Source: CADEFQ01 sp050249415 (GTDB taxonomy: Bacteria > Pseudomonadota > Gammaproteobacteria > Steroidobacterales > Steroidobacteraceae). From it: a stretch of DNA of 64,000 bases. The first letter of the stretch is position 1. Each line of letters opens with the position of its first letter. The notes under the pieces are model-generated. The model had not been told where the DNA came from. It ran no database searches and saw only the letters and a program-made list of their open reading frames with translations. The position numbers were made by a program, and so were the translations under genes. This document shows positions 26,624 to 34,658 of the stretch, piece by piece. Where the stretch lies: assembly GCA_050249415.1 (NCBI GenBank), contig JBFWQO010000002.1, positions 124,001-188,000 of the forward strand. Direction: 5' to 3'.

Positions 26624-28026
26624 GGCTCCGCACCTTCCGCCCGCCACGGGAGCCGAAGCGTCACGACGAGGCCACCGCCCTCTCGGTTCGCGAGCACCAC
26701 GTCGCCTCCATGACTGGCAATCGCCCTGCGAACGATGGCAAGGCCCAGCCCGGCCCCGGGACTGCCGACGCCATCACCGCGAACGAAGCGCTCGAATACC
26801 TTCGCCTGCCGGGATTCCGGGATGCCGGGCCCGCGGTCGGCCACCGCGAGCACGTAGCCGCCCTCTTCCGCCCGCATCGTCACGAGCACGGAACCATCCA
26901 CGGTCGAGCCATATTTCAGCGCGTTGTCGATGAGGTTCTTCATTGCCTCGCCCAACATCAACGCATCACCGACAAAGGGCGCCTGATCCAGTTCGGTGCT
27001 GATGACGACATCCCTGCGCCGGGCGTGCGGTACTCCCTCATTGATCGCCTCGTGCACCAGTTCCAGCAGGTCACAGGGCTCGAAGGCCCGCACATCCGAG
27101 CGATGCATCACCGTGGCGTCGATCAGGAGCTGGTCGAGCAGACGCGAGAGCCTCGCAGCGTTGCGCTCGATGGCCGCCATGCTGCGCCGCAACCCCTCCG
27201 GATCCTCATCGGCGGCGATGTGCGCCTGCGCGTACAGCGAGGCGAGTGGCGTGCGCATCTGGTGCGCGGCTTCGCCGATGAATGCCCGCAGCGCCTCGAT
27301 GTTGCCGGCGAGACGCCGCATGAATCCGTTGATTGCGTCGATCAGCGGTGCGATCTCGAGCGGTACGGGTTCCACGACGGGCTGCAGGTCTTCCGGTTGC
27401 CGATCGGTCAGGTCTTCCCCGACGCGCTGCAGTGGACGCAGCGCCCGAGCGATTCCCCACATCACCACCGATATCGCGAGCAGCGTCATCAGGGTGATGG
27501 GCGCAACCGCTCCGAGCACGAGCTCCCGTGTCAACTCGTCACGCGCCCGGCGCGTATGCCCGACCTGCACCCAGACCCACCCCTGCATGCCTGGTTCGGC
27601 GATCTCGCGCCCAAGCACTGCGAACCTCACCGGCTCGCCCCGATAGTCCGCGTCGAAAAAGCGGGCCTCGTCCACCGCAATGCGCCGGTCGCGACCCGAA
27701 GGCAGCTGCCAGCCAGGCAGGTCGTCATATCCGGTGATCGTGCTCGGGCCCGGCCCGATCACGCGATAGAACACCCGGTCGTCCGGTGCCGCCGAAAGCA
27801 TCTCGAGCGCGGCATACGGCAGATCCACCTGCAACTGGCCGCGGTCGACGGACAGCGTTTCCGCGATGGACAATGCGGAGCCCGCCAGCAAGCGGTCATA
27901 CGATTTATCCGCTGCAAGGCGCCCATAGGCCTGGGCTGCGAACAGCAGCGCGAGTGTACCGAGCAGGAACAGCAGGCCCAGCATGCCCGCGATACGGGCG
28001 CGCAGCGATAGCACCCTAGGCTTCAT
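26620..28026 (-). CDS. tctE: Sensor histidine kinase, TctE-like
   Basis: 468 residues: TM1 about 10-35, periplasmic 2CSK-type sensor domain, TM2 about 170-190, HAMP, phosphoacceptor in AAHQMRTPLASL, then an ATPase domain with NLIDNALKY, DRGPGIP and GAGLGLAIV. TctE-type kinases sense tri- and dicarboxylates. The start is taken at the ATG at 28026, which overlaps the end of the regulator gene. The neighbouring citrate carrier and porin support carboxylate sensing. Confidence 0.88.
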   Translation of the reverse strand: MKPRVLSLRARIAGMLGLLFLLGTLALLFAAQAYGRLAADKSYDRLLAGSALSIAETLSVDRGQLQVDLPYAALEMLSAAPDDRVFYRVIGPGPSTITGYDDLPGWQLPSGRDRRIAVDEARFFDADYRGEPVRFAVLGREIAEPGMQGWVWVQVGHTRRARDELTRELVLGAVAPITLMTLLAISVVMWGIARALRPLQRVGEDLTDRQPEDLQPVVEPVPLEIAPLIDAINGFMRRLAGNIEALRAFIGEAAHQMRTPLASLYAQAHIAADEDPEGLRRSMAAIERNAARLSRLLDQLLIDATVMHRSDVRAFEPCDLLELVHEAINEGVPHARRRDVVISTELDQAPFVGDALMLGEAMKNLIDNALKYGSTVDGSVLVTMRAEEGGYVLAVADRGPGIPESRQAKVFERFVRGDGVGSPGAGLGLAIVRRAIASHGGDVVLANREGGGLVVTLRLPWRAEGAEP

Positions 28027-28696
28027 TGCCCGAGCCCGCTGCCTCGGCGACATACCCGACGCCGCGAACCGTGCGAATGATCACCGCCGACCCGAGCTTG
28101 CGCCGCAGCCGGCCGATATACAGCTCGATCGCGTTGTCGCCGGCCTCACCGTCAAAGTCGAAAAGCTGTGAGGCAATTTCCTGCTTGCTGACCACGGCGC
28201 CGACGTTGCCGATCAGGATCTCGAGAAGCCGGTACTCGCGATTCGGCAAATGCAGAATCTTGCCGCCGAGCGTCGCGGATCTCGCGCCGCGATCGAAAAT
28301 CAGCGACCCGACCGTCGTGACGCCGGAAGCGACACCCTGCGTACGACGCAGCAGCGCGCGGCAGCGCGCATCGAATTCGCGCAGATCGAATGGTTTGGAA
28401 AGATAGTCGTCGGCCCCGACATCCAGCGCGCTCACCCGGTCCTCGATCTTTGCGCGCGCCGTCAGCATGAGCACGGGGGTCCGATCACCCCGCTCGCGCA
28501 GCCAGCGCAGCACCGAAAACCCGTCCCTGCGCGGCAGGCCGATGTCGAGGACGATGAGATCGTAGGATTGATAGGTCAGTACGTCGTGCGCGGCCTGACC
28601 ATCGCGCAACCAATCGACGGCATAGCCCTGCCGGCGCAGATGCCGAAGCACCGCGTCGCCCAGATCGGCTTCGTCCTCCACGACGAGGATGCGCAT
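28016..28696 (-). CDS. tctD: Response regulator, TctD-like (OmpR family)
   Basis: 226 residues: receiver with EDE acidic pair, phosphoacceptor Asp in IVLDIGLP, TAR and KPFD motifs, and a C-terminal winged helix ending in IRTVRGVGYVAE. First gene of tctD-tctE-binding protein. A TATAAC element stands 7 nt before the ATG, so the mRNA may be leaderless. Its likely targets are the TGTCAG-repeat promoters of the divergent porin, the CitMHS operon and the distant lipoprotein, although a PhoB homologue elsewhere is an alternative. Confidence 0.9.
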   Translation of the reverse strand: MRILVVEDEADLGDAVLRHLRRQGYAVDWLRDGQAAHDVLTYQSYDLIVLDIGLPRRDGFSVLRWLRERGDRTPVLMLTARAKIEDRVSALDVGADDYLSKPFDLREFDARCRALLRRTQGVASGVTTVGSLIFDRGARSATLGGKILHLPNREYRLLEILIGNVGAVVSKQEIASQLFDFDGEAGDNAIELYIGRLRRKLGSAVIIRTVRGVGYVAEAAGSGNEA

Positions 28697-28703
28697 TTGC
28701 AGG

Positions 28704-28709
28704 GTTATA
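28704..28709 (-). promoter_or_regulatory. Candidate -10 element of tctD (leaderless layout)
   Basis: TATAAC on the minus strand, 7 nt, then the tctD ATG. It is divergent from the porin promoter. Confidence 0.45.
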
Positions 28710-28759
28710 GCAGGATCGGAAACGCAACGGGCATTACCGCCGCAGCGGGGCTGCGCACG

Positions 28760-28793
28760 TGTCAGCGGAATGTCAGGTTCGGATGCCTACGAT
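28760..28793 (+). promoter_or_regulatory. Direct-repeat regulator box and -10 of the porin gene
   Basis: TGTCAG, 5 nt, TGTCAG, 11 nt, TACGAT. The second half-site covers the -35 position, as for class II activation by OmpR/PhoB-type regulators. Confidence 0.7.
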
Positions 28794-28838
28794 GGCCCCA
28801 GTTTTCATTGGATTTGAAGCTGACGGGAGATGCTGGCA

Positions 28839-30158
28839 ATGCGCCTGAACCGATATGCACGAGTGAACCGTCCCAGCGGACAATCCGCGTTGGCGATAGT
28901 CGCGACGCTCGCCCTCGCGGCCACACCTGCGCTCGCGGCTTCCGATCCGTCCCCCGAAACGTCGGCCGCAATCGCCGAGATCCAGACACTGCGCGCCGAA
29001 CAGCAGCGTATCGCCGAAATGCAGCAACAGGTCGCGGCGCGGCTGCAGGCCCTGGAGGCCGCGCTCCACGTGGCGCCATCGCCGTCTGCACAGCCGGTCA
29101 CGCCAGCAACTCCGGCGTCGGCCGTGGCGGCAACGGCTGCGGCAGCGAAGCCCCGGCTGGCCGTCTCGGGTGACCTGCGCATCCGCTCGCAGGGCGACTA
29201 CGCGAGCGACACACCGGATCACCTGAGCGGGCAGGTGCGCGGTCGGCTCGGTGTCACTTACACCGCAAATGATGCCGTATCGATCGGCGCCCGGCTGGTC
29301 ACCGGCAATCCCGATGATCCGAACAGCACCGACGTGCAGCTGTCGAATTTCGATGACGACTTCGAGGTCAGTCTCGACCAGGCCTACGTGCAGTTCAACC
29401 TCGGCGACCTGAAGCTCTACGGCGGCAAGATGCCGCAGCCTTTCGTGCGCACCGACCTCGTGTGGGACGGTGACGTCAATCCGCAGGGCGTGAGCGCGGT
29501 TTATCGTCATGCACTCGCGGACGGCTCCGCTTTTCGCGCGAACGGCCTCTTCTTCATCATCGATGAGCGCGCCGTGGCCGCCGACAGCACGATGGCCGGG
29601 GCGCAGCTCGGCTACGACACGCGCACGCTCGGCAAGTGGAAGTTCGACGCCTCGGTCGCCTACTACGACTACAAACTGGGCAGCGTCGCCGGCGCCGACA
29701 GCGGTGACCTGCGCTCGAACCTGCTCAATCCGGACGGAACGTATCGGTCAGACTTCGAACTGGGCGATGTCATCATCGGCGCCACCTGGAATGGAGCGGG
29801 CGAGCGCTGGCCGCTGCGCATCGTGGGCGACTTCGTGCGCAATTTCGGTGCGGCAACCGATGCCGACACCGGCTACGGCGCGGACTTCACGATCGGGCGC
29901 GCGAGCAAGGTGCACGACTGGCGCGTGACCTACGGTTACTCGATCGCCGAAACGGACGCCGTGCTCGCCGCCTTCTCCCACGACAACATCGCGCTCGGGA
30001 CCAACTACCGGCTGCACGCGCTCACACTGGACTACGTGCCGTTCCCGAAGACGATGCTGAGCGCGATCTGGTACCACTACCAGCCCTTTGAGGCGACGCC
30101 GACGCTCGGCAAGGACTGGATCGAGCGCCTGCGGGTCGCGTTTGCGGTGAGCTTTTAA
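28839..30158 (+). CDS. Outer-membrane porin (putative porin, Porin_5 type)
   Basis: 439 residues: signal peptide ending in TPALAA, a coiled-coil-like segment (about residues 45-80, EIQTLRAEQQRIAEMQQQVAARL split over its heptads), an Ala/Pro linker, and a 16-strand-type barrel ending in the outer-membrane signature Phe (RVAFAVSF). The second ATG is preferred because GGGAG sits 9 nt upstream of it but directly abuts the first (28830). Divergent from tctD and carrying a regulator box, it probably admits carboxylates or phosphate. Confidence 0.85.
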   Translation: MRLNRYARVNRPSGQSALAIVATLALAATPALAASDPSPETSAAIAEIQTLRAEQQRIAEMQQQVAARLQALEAALHVAPSPSAQPVTPATPASAVAATAAAAKPRLAVSGDLRIRSQGDYASDTPDHLSGQVRGRLGVTYTANDAVSIGARLVTGNPDDPNSTDVQLSNFDDDFEVSLDQAYVQFNLGDLKLYGGKMPQPFVRTDLVWDGDVNPQGVSAVYRHALADGSAFRANGLFFIIDERAVAADSTMAGAQLGYDTRTLGKWKFDASVAYYDYKLGSVAGADSGDLRSNLLNPDGTYRSDFELGDVIIGATWNGAGERWPLRIVGDFVRNFGAATDADTGYGADFTIGRASKVHDWRVTYGYSIAETDAVLAAFSHDNIALGTNYRLHALTLDYVPFPKTMLSAIWYHYQPFEATPTLGKDWIERLRVAFAVSF

Positions 30159-31060
30159 CGCCCCGCCTGCGTCGCCTCGCTCCGGACCGGAGGCGGGTCC
30201 GGATTCCGGCCGATGGCGACCAGCACGGCCTGCTCGACGTCCTGCTCGCGACGATGTTGTTCGCACAGGGCCAGATAGTCGCCGGCATGAGCCCGATGCC
30301 ACGCCGCGGCAGGGTCCGCGAACTGCACCCTGTAGTCCCGAACCCGCCGCGCTTTGGTAGCCTCCACCCACTTCGGGGAATGCTCGGGCCAGGCGCGCGT
30401 CGCGATTGCGACGCCCGTCATTTCAGTGATGGCGGTGTCGCCCTGCAGGAATGCATCGGCAACGCCACGACACACTGCCGCCACATCATCCCGTACCAGG
30501 CGCTCACTGTCGCAGGCGCCGGCGACCGTCTGGTACGCAGGAATCGCCACCGCGGCCAGCGCCCCGATCACGAAAACCTCCGCGTCGAAGAGCGATACCG
30601 ATCTCGCGTCGGCCACAGGGCGGCTCAAGCGGGCGATCAACGTGGTCCAGTAGATATCCACGCGTTCCGCGCGCCCCATCGCTGCCAAGGCGGCCGATTT
30701 CGCTTCCTCATCGCCACGTTCACCGGCCCGGGCCAAGGCACCGAGCCAACCCGCGCCGTTCTTCCCGTCCAGGCTCCTCAACCGTCTTTCCAGGGGTTCC
30801 GGATCGCAGGATGCATCGCGCTGGCAGAACTGGATATGGAGCCAGGCGAGGTCCGCACGATCGGGAGCCATGGACGCGGCGTGGGCAATCAAGCGCACGG
30901 ATCGATCCGGGTGCTCGTGGGCGCTCATGAGTGCGGCGGCCGCTTGCGAATCGGCATCGACCCGCTGCACCAGCGGCTCAGGTGAAGCGGCGAAGCCGGC
31001 CACGATGGGCAGCAGGAGTGGCGCGAATGGAATCAAGGACGAGTTGCGCATCGTGGGCAT
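30155..31060 (-). CDS. Exported protein of unknown function
   Basis: A 301-residue protein with a hydrophobic N-terminus (signal peptide about 1-24) and an alpha-helical, TPR-like remainder containing several cysteines (FCQRDASC, GACDSERL, AAVCRG). No family is recognised. Its stop overlaps the porin stop by 4 bp in convergent orientation, and it lies 23 bp downstream of the peptidase gene, with which it may be co-transcribed. Confidence 0.6.
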   Translation of the reverse strand: MPTMRNSSLIPFAPLLLPIVAGFAASPEPLVQRVDADSQAAAALMSAHEHPDRSVRLIAHAASMAPDRADLAWLHIQFCQRDASCDPEPLERRLRSLDGKNGAGWLGALARAGERGDEEAKSAALAAMGRAERVDIYWTTLIARLSRPVADARSVSLFDAEVFVIGALAAVAIPAYQTVAGACDSERLVRDDVAAVCRGVADAFLQGDTAITEMTGVAIATRAWPEHSPKWVEATKARRVRDYRVQFADPAAAWHRAHAGDYLALCEQHRREQDVEQAVLVAIGRNPDPPPVRSEATQAGR

Positions 31061-31083
31061 CCCGCTCCGCCTCGCGCGCCGGG

Positions 31084-32508
31084 TCAGCGCGCTGCGCGTG
31101 CCCCGCCGAGATCCACGGCGAGGCGATAGATGTGATCGAGGCCCTGGTAGAACGACGCAACCGGCAGGCGTTCGTTGAGCCCGTGCGCGAACATCTCGGA
31201 CGGCTTCGAGAACAGGCCCGACGAGGCGAAAGTCGGGATGCCCGCGGTCCGATAGACCTTGCCGTCGGTACCTCCCGACTCGAGATACGGTACCACCGCG
31301 ACACCCGGATGGTCGACGTGCACCGCCCGCGTGATGGCGGCCATCACGTCGGGACGCATTTCCGATACCGGGCTCGCAGTCGGCGTATCGCGCACGACCA
31401 CGTGGACTTCCGGGTCGTCGATCGTGCGCACGAGTTCATCACGCACCGTAGCGACGGCGACGCCGGGGAATATCCGGCAATTGATCGCGGCGGTCGCCTT
31501 CTGCGGCAAGGCATTCTCGGCGTGGCCCGCGTCGAGCATCGTCGCGACACAGGTCGTGCGGGTCGTACCGACGTACTCGGGCGATTGCGCGAGCGTGTCG
31601 GCGGCCGCGGCGTCGTCCGGGTTCGCCGCGAATCGCCGCAGCGCATCGCCGACCGCCCCCGTCTGCGCGCGACCCATCGCGCCGAGGTAGGCGCGCGTCA
31701 GGTCGTTCGCCATCACCGGAAAGCGGTGCGCCTCGATCCTGTCGAGTGCGTGCGCGAGCTGGTAGATCGCATTGTCGGCGCGCGGCCGCGAACTGTGCCC
31801 GCCGGGATTCGTGACCGTGAGGTCGAACGTCGCAAAAGTCTTCTCGGCGCCCTGCACGAGATAGATGAGCGGCTTGCCCGTGGCATCGTCGAGCGCGCCT
31901 CCGCCGGCATCGGTGTTGATCGCGAACTCGGCATCCCTGACCCAGGGATGCGCAGCGATCGCGCGGGTCGTCTCCATGCCCGTTTCCTCGTCGCCGACGA
32001 AAGCGAACACGAGCGTACGCGCCGGCTGCAGCCGCTCCGCCGTGAAGCGCAGGATCGTCGACACGAGCGCCGTGACACCGGCCTTGTTGTCCATGGTGCC
32101 GCGCCCGTAGAACGTGCCGTCCTCCTCGATGAGCGTGAACGGATCGCGCTGCCAGTCGGCCGGGCGCGCATCGACGACATCCATGTGGGCGGAAAAAAGG
32201 ATCGGTCGCGCCGCCTCTTGTCCCGGCGTCGTGCGAGCCGGAATGCGCACGATCATCGCGGTCGCGCCGGCGGCCTCGACCGTCGTGATATCAGGCGCAG
32301 GCACGCCGCCGGCTTTCAGGACATCGGCGAGCCACGCCGCCATGGCACCCGTCTGATGCTGGCCGGCCGCGGTCCGAAAGCCGATGATCCGCGCATAGAC
32401 ATCACGCGCCTTCACCTGGTAGGGCGCGCCCTGGGCCGGTACGGACGGCGACCATGCCATGACCGCCAGGGCTACAGCCAACGAGAAACGGGCCAACGGA
32501 ATTTTCAT
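31084..32508 (-). CDS. Secreted M20-family metallopeptidase
   Basis: 474 residues with a signal peptide ending in PSVPAQG. Zn-binding M20 motifs are clear: SAHMDVVDA, YGRGTMDNKAG, FVGDEETGME, and the final His in MFAHGLNE. Such enzymes hydrolyse dipeptides or acyl-amino acids, and an exported form acts in the periplasm or outside. The ATG at 32508 follows GGAGAA and gives the signal peptide; upstream in-frame sequence has no such feature. Confidence 0.92.
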   Translation of the reverse strand: MKIPLARFSLAVALAVMAWSPSVPAQGAPYQVKARDVYARIIGFRTAAGQHQTGAMAAWLADVLKAGGVPAPDITTVEAAGATAMIVRIPARTTPGQEAARPILFSAHMDVVDARPADWQRDPFTLIEEDGTFYGRGTMDNKAGVTALVSTILRFTAERLQPARTLVFAFVGDEETGMETTRAIAAHPWVRDAEFAINTDAGGGALDDATGKPLIYLVQGAEKTFATFDLTVTNPGGHSSRPRADNAIYQLAHALDRIEAHRFPVMANDLTRAYLGAMGRAQTGAVGDALRRFAANPDDAAAADTLAQSPEYVGTTRTTCVATMLDAGHAENALPQKATAAINCRIFPGVAVATVRDELVRTIDDPEVHVVVRDTPTASPVSEMRPDVMAAITRAVHVDHPGVAVVPYLESGGTDGKVYRTAGIPTFASSGLFSKPSEMFAHGLNERLPVASFYQGLDHIYRLAVDLGGARAAR

Positions 32509-32545
32509 GTTGTTCTCCGGGAGCGAATACCGGCAAGCATAGCCG

Positions 32546-32677
32546 ATGCGCAATGCGGCCGTGTCCCGGCTCGGCAGGCACATCTCGGAGATCATCCAGG
32601 CACTCGGCCGCATCGATGCACGATTTGCGTTGATCGGCGGCCTCGCGCTCGCCGGGTTGTTGAATGAACGAGATTGA
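32546..32677 (+). pseudogene. N-terminal fragment of a nucleotidyltransferase-like (AbiEii-type) protein
   Basis: A 43-codon frame whose end, RIDARFALIGGLALAGLLNE, matches the start of nucleotidyltransferase folds of the AbiEii/MNT type (alpha helix, then strand and GG). The rest of the fold is missing, so this is probably a relic. It may pair historically with the AbiEi relic at 8199, but the two are 24 kb apart. Confidence 0.35.
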
Positions 32678-32831
32678 GCCGCGGGAGTGCCCCGCGACGT
32701 CGGCCGAACGCGACCCCTACGAAGCGCTGGACGACCTGATGTGCGTGCTCGAGGAACTGTGCCCGCGCTGGCCGCCCCGACCCCGGCCGAGGCGTACGAC
32801 ACCCGACGACGCGCCGACCTACCTGCTCTGA
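32664..32831 (+). CDS. Small hypothetical protein
   Basis: A 55-residue acidic then Pro/Arg-rich protein beginning with ATG at 32664, overlapping the preceding fragment. It contains EALDDLMCVLEELCPRWP. Not recognised; it may be a real small gene, since codon bias looks normal. Confidence 0.35.
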   Translation: MNEIEPRECPATSAERDPYEALDDLMCVLEELCPRWPPRPRPRRTTPDDAPTYLL

Positions 32832-32870
32832 GTGCGACTCGCGCACAGGGCGCCGCGCAGCGGCACTCTG

Positions 32871-32905
32871 GCCGTTCGCCGTTCGCCGTTCGCCGTTCGC
32901 TGTTC
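32871..32905. repeat. Heptanucleotide tandem repeat (GCCGTTC x4, then GCTGTTC)
   Basis: Four perfect GCCGTTC units and one variant, immediately after the bfr stop codon on the opposite strand. Replication slippage could vary its length. Confidence 0.9.
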
Positions 32906-32914
32906 GCCCCTGCG

Positions 32915-33385
32915 CTACCCCCTCATCTGCTCCTGCAGGTAATTCTCGAGCCCCACACGCCCGATCAGGTCGAGCTGCGTCTCGAGGAAATCGATGTGCG
33001 ATTCCTCGGATTCGAGGATGCGCTCGAAGATCTCCCGCGACACGAAGTCCGCCGCCTTCTCGCAGTCCGCGATGGCCACCAGCAGGTCCTTGCGGCCCGC
33101 GAGTTCGAGCTTCAGGTCGCACTCGAGGCATTCCTTGACGCTCTCGCCGATCAGCAGCTTGCCGAGGTCCTGCAGGTTCGGCAGGCCGTCGAGGAACAGG
33201 ATGCGCTCGATCAGGCGATCGGCGTGTTTCATCTCGTCGATGGATTCGGACTTCTCGTGCGACTCGAGGCGCTCGAGTCCCCAGTTGCCGAACATCCGCG
33301 CGTGCAGGAAGTACTGGTTGATCGCGGTGAGTTCGTTCTTCAGCGCGCGATTCAGATGCTGCAGGATCCCGGGGTCGCCCTTCAT
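32915..33385 (-). CDS. bfr: Bacterioferritin
   Basis: A 156-residue heme-containing ferritin that stores iron as a 24-mer. Ferroxidase residues are in LKNELTAINQYFLHARM, DEMKHAD and ESEESHIDFLETQ; the Met of DEMKHAD is the heme ligand position. The ATG at 33385 has AGGAG upstream. It follows bfd on the same strand, and a small hairpin lies between them. Confidence 0.96.
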   Translation of the reverse strand: MKGDPGILQHLNRALKNELTAINQYFLHARMFGNWGLERLESHEKSESIDEMKHADRLIERILFLDGLPNLQDLGKLLIGESVKECLECDLKLELAGRKDLLVAIADCEKAADFVSREIFERILESEESHIDFLETQLDLIGRVGLENYLQEQMRG

Positions 33386-33408
33386 CGCCGTCGCTCCTGT
33401 CGCTGCAC

Positions 33409-33430
33409 GGGGTCTCGCATCGTGGACCCC
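33409..33430. other. Small hairpin between bfd and bfr
   Basis: GGGGTC, 10 nt, GACCCC. It could attenuate read-through from the iron-controlled bfd promoter into bfr, or shape mRNA stability. Weak evidence. Confidence 0.3.
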
Positions 33431-33458
33431 GACGCGCGGCTTCGCAACGCCGATCCCT

Positions 33459-33647
33459 TCACGCGGCCTGCGCGCCGCGACGCTCTTCGACGCATTCCTC
33501 GACGAATTCGCGCGCGGTGTCCTCGCAGCGCCCGCAGCAGCTGCCCACCGGCAGGCTGCACTGCACCTCGTAGAACGACGAAGCGCCGGCGTCCACGACT
33601 TTGCGCAGCTCCCGGTCACTCACGGCATGGCACACACAGATATACAT
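33459..33647 (-). CDS. bfd: Bacterioferritin-associated ferredoxin
   Basis: A 62-residue 2Fe-2S protein that reduces iron in Bfr for release. The cluster cysteines appear as MYICVCHAVSD and GSCCGRCEDTA. The start is the ATG at 33647 with GGAGAGGG upstream; further upstream frame extends into the promoter. The Fur box ahead of it implies induction at low iron. Confidence 0.94.
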   Translation of the reverse strand: MYICVCHAVSDRELRKVVDAGASSFYEVQCSLPVGSCCGRCEDTAREFVEECVEERRGAQAA

Positions 33648-33668
33648 GGCGGCCCTCTCCAGGCAGCC

Positions 33669-33698
33669 ATTGTGGATGCTAATGAGAATCGTTGTCAA
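33669..33698 (-). promoter_or_regulatory. Fur-controlled promoter of bfd
   Basis: On the minus strand TTGACA (33693-33698), 18 bp, CACAAT (33669-33674). A 19-bp sequence at 33678-33696, read on the plus strand as GCTAATGAGAATCGTTGTC, matches the Fur consensus at 15 of 19 positions and fills the spacer, so Fe-Fur would block RNA polymerase. The site overlaps the 3' end of the FAH-family gene. Confidence 0.8.
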
Positions 33699-34384
33699 TT
33701 AACCTGCAGGATCACCGAGCCGACGCCCTCGATCTCGCCGACGACCCGGTCGCCACGGACGATCGGGCCGACCCCTGCCGGCGTGCCGGTGAAGACCAGG
33801 TCGCCCGGTTCGAGCCGGAACAACTTCGAGAGCTGTGCGATGATTTCCGCACAACTCCATGTCATATCGGCAATATTCCCGTCCTGCCGGCGCACGCCGT
33901 TCACACTGAGTGCAATCCGCCCCGCCTCCGGCAGTCCCGCCGCCGCCGGCCACTCCACGACCGCGCCGACAGGCGCCGACGCATCGAATGCCTTGGCGCA
34001 TTCCCAGGGCCGCCCGGCCACCTTGGCGGCGTTCTGCAGGTCCCGGCGCGTCAGGTCGATACCCACCGCCAGGCCGAAGACATGGGGGCGGGCCGCGGCC
34101 GCAGGGATGTCGGCCCCGCCCACGCCGATCGCGAGCACGAGTTCGACTTCGTGGTGCAAGTCCGCTGTCGCGGGTGGATAGGCGATCGTGCCGCCGCCGG
34201 CGACCACCGCATCGGCGGGCTTCTGGAAGAAAAACGGCGGCTCGCGCGCATCGTTGCCGAGCTCACGCGCGTGTGCGGCGTAATTGCGGCCGACGCAGTA
34301 GATGCGGCGCACCGGAAAGACCGCGTCGCGCCCCGCGACCGGAAGAACGACCTGCGGCGGTGGCGGAATGACGAACTGCGACAT
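33695..34384 (-). CDS. Fumarylacetoacetate hydrolase family protein
   Basis: A 229-residue metal-dependent C-C hydrolase or decarboxylase fold: IYCVGRNYAAHARELG, PPFFFQKP, HHEVELVLAIG with the metal-binding Glu pair, GIDLTRRDLQ, and GDLVFTGTPAGVGP. Related enzymes act on fumarylpyruvate, acylpyruvates or oxaloacetate. The start has TAGAAT 6 nt upstream. It is divergent from a small membrane protein. Confidence 0.9.
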   Translation of the reverse strand: MSQFVIPPPPQVVLPVAGRDAVFPVRRIYCVGRNYAAHARELGNDAREPPFFFQKPADAVVAGGGTIAYPPATADLHHEVELVLAIGVGGADIPAAAARPHVFGLAVGIDLTRRDLQNAAKVAGRPWECAKAFDASAPVGAVVEWPAAAGLPEAGRIALSVNGVRRQDGNIADMTWSCAEIIAQLSKLFRLEPGDLVFTGTPAGVGPIVRGDRVVGEIEGVGSVILQVN

Positions 34385-34390
34385 CGGGCG

Positions 34391-34396
34391 ATTCTA
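34391..34396 (-). promoter_or_regulatory. Candidate -10 element of the FAH-family gene (leaderless layout)
   Basis: TAGAAT on the minus strand, exactly 6 nt, then ATG at 34384. No Shine-Dalgarno. Confidence 0.5.
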
Positions 34397-34421
34397 TATG
34401 ATCGACTTTTCGGACCGACCC

Positions 34422-34658
34422 ATGCGCATCGCCAAGCCCTTCTTCATCGTCACGACCCCGATCGGCCTCGCGCTCGGCCTCTATGAGGGCTGGCGCCTCG
34501 CGGGCGGGCTCGTGGTGATCATGGCGGCGATGATCGCGCTCGTCGGTGCGGCGATGTTGAGCGTGGTGCTCACGGTACGCCGCGAGAAGCGCGCGGAGCT
34601 CGCCGCCCGCGCCAGCGCGGAAGACACCGGATCGCGCACCCCGCCGGAACCCCCGTGA
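34422..34658 (+). CDS. Small two-helix membrane protein
   Basis: 78 residues with two predicted transmembrane helices (about 5-22 and 27-50) followed by a basic, then acidic, cytosolic tail. Not recognised. An alternative ATG at 34398 lies inside a likely -10 (TATGAT, 34397-34402), so the ATG at 34422 is preferred. Its stop overlaps the GTG of the next gene, so the two are coupled. Confidence 0.6.
   Translation: MRIAKPFFIVTTPIGLALGLYEGWRLAGGLVVIMAAMIALVGAAMLSVVLTVRREKRAELAARASAEDTGSRTPPEPP

Noticed and set aside
33409..33430. Hairpin as an iron-responsive riboswitch
   Set aside because: Only a 6-bp stem with no conserved aptamer. It is listed as a small hairpin only.
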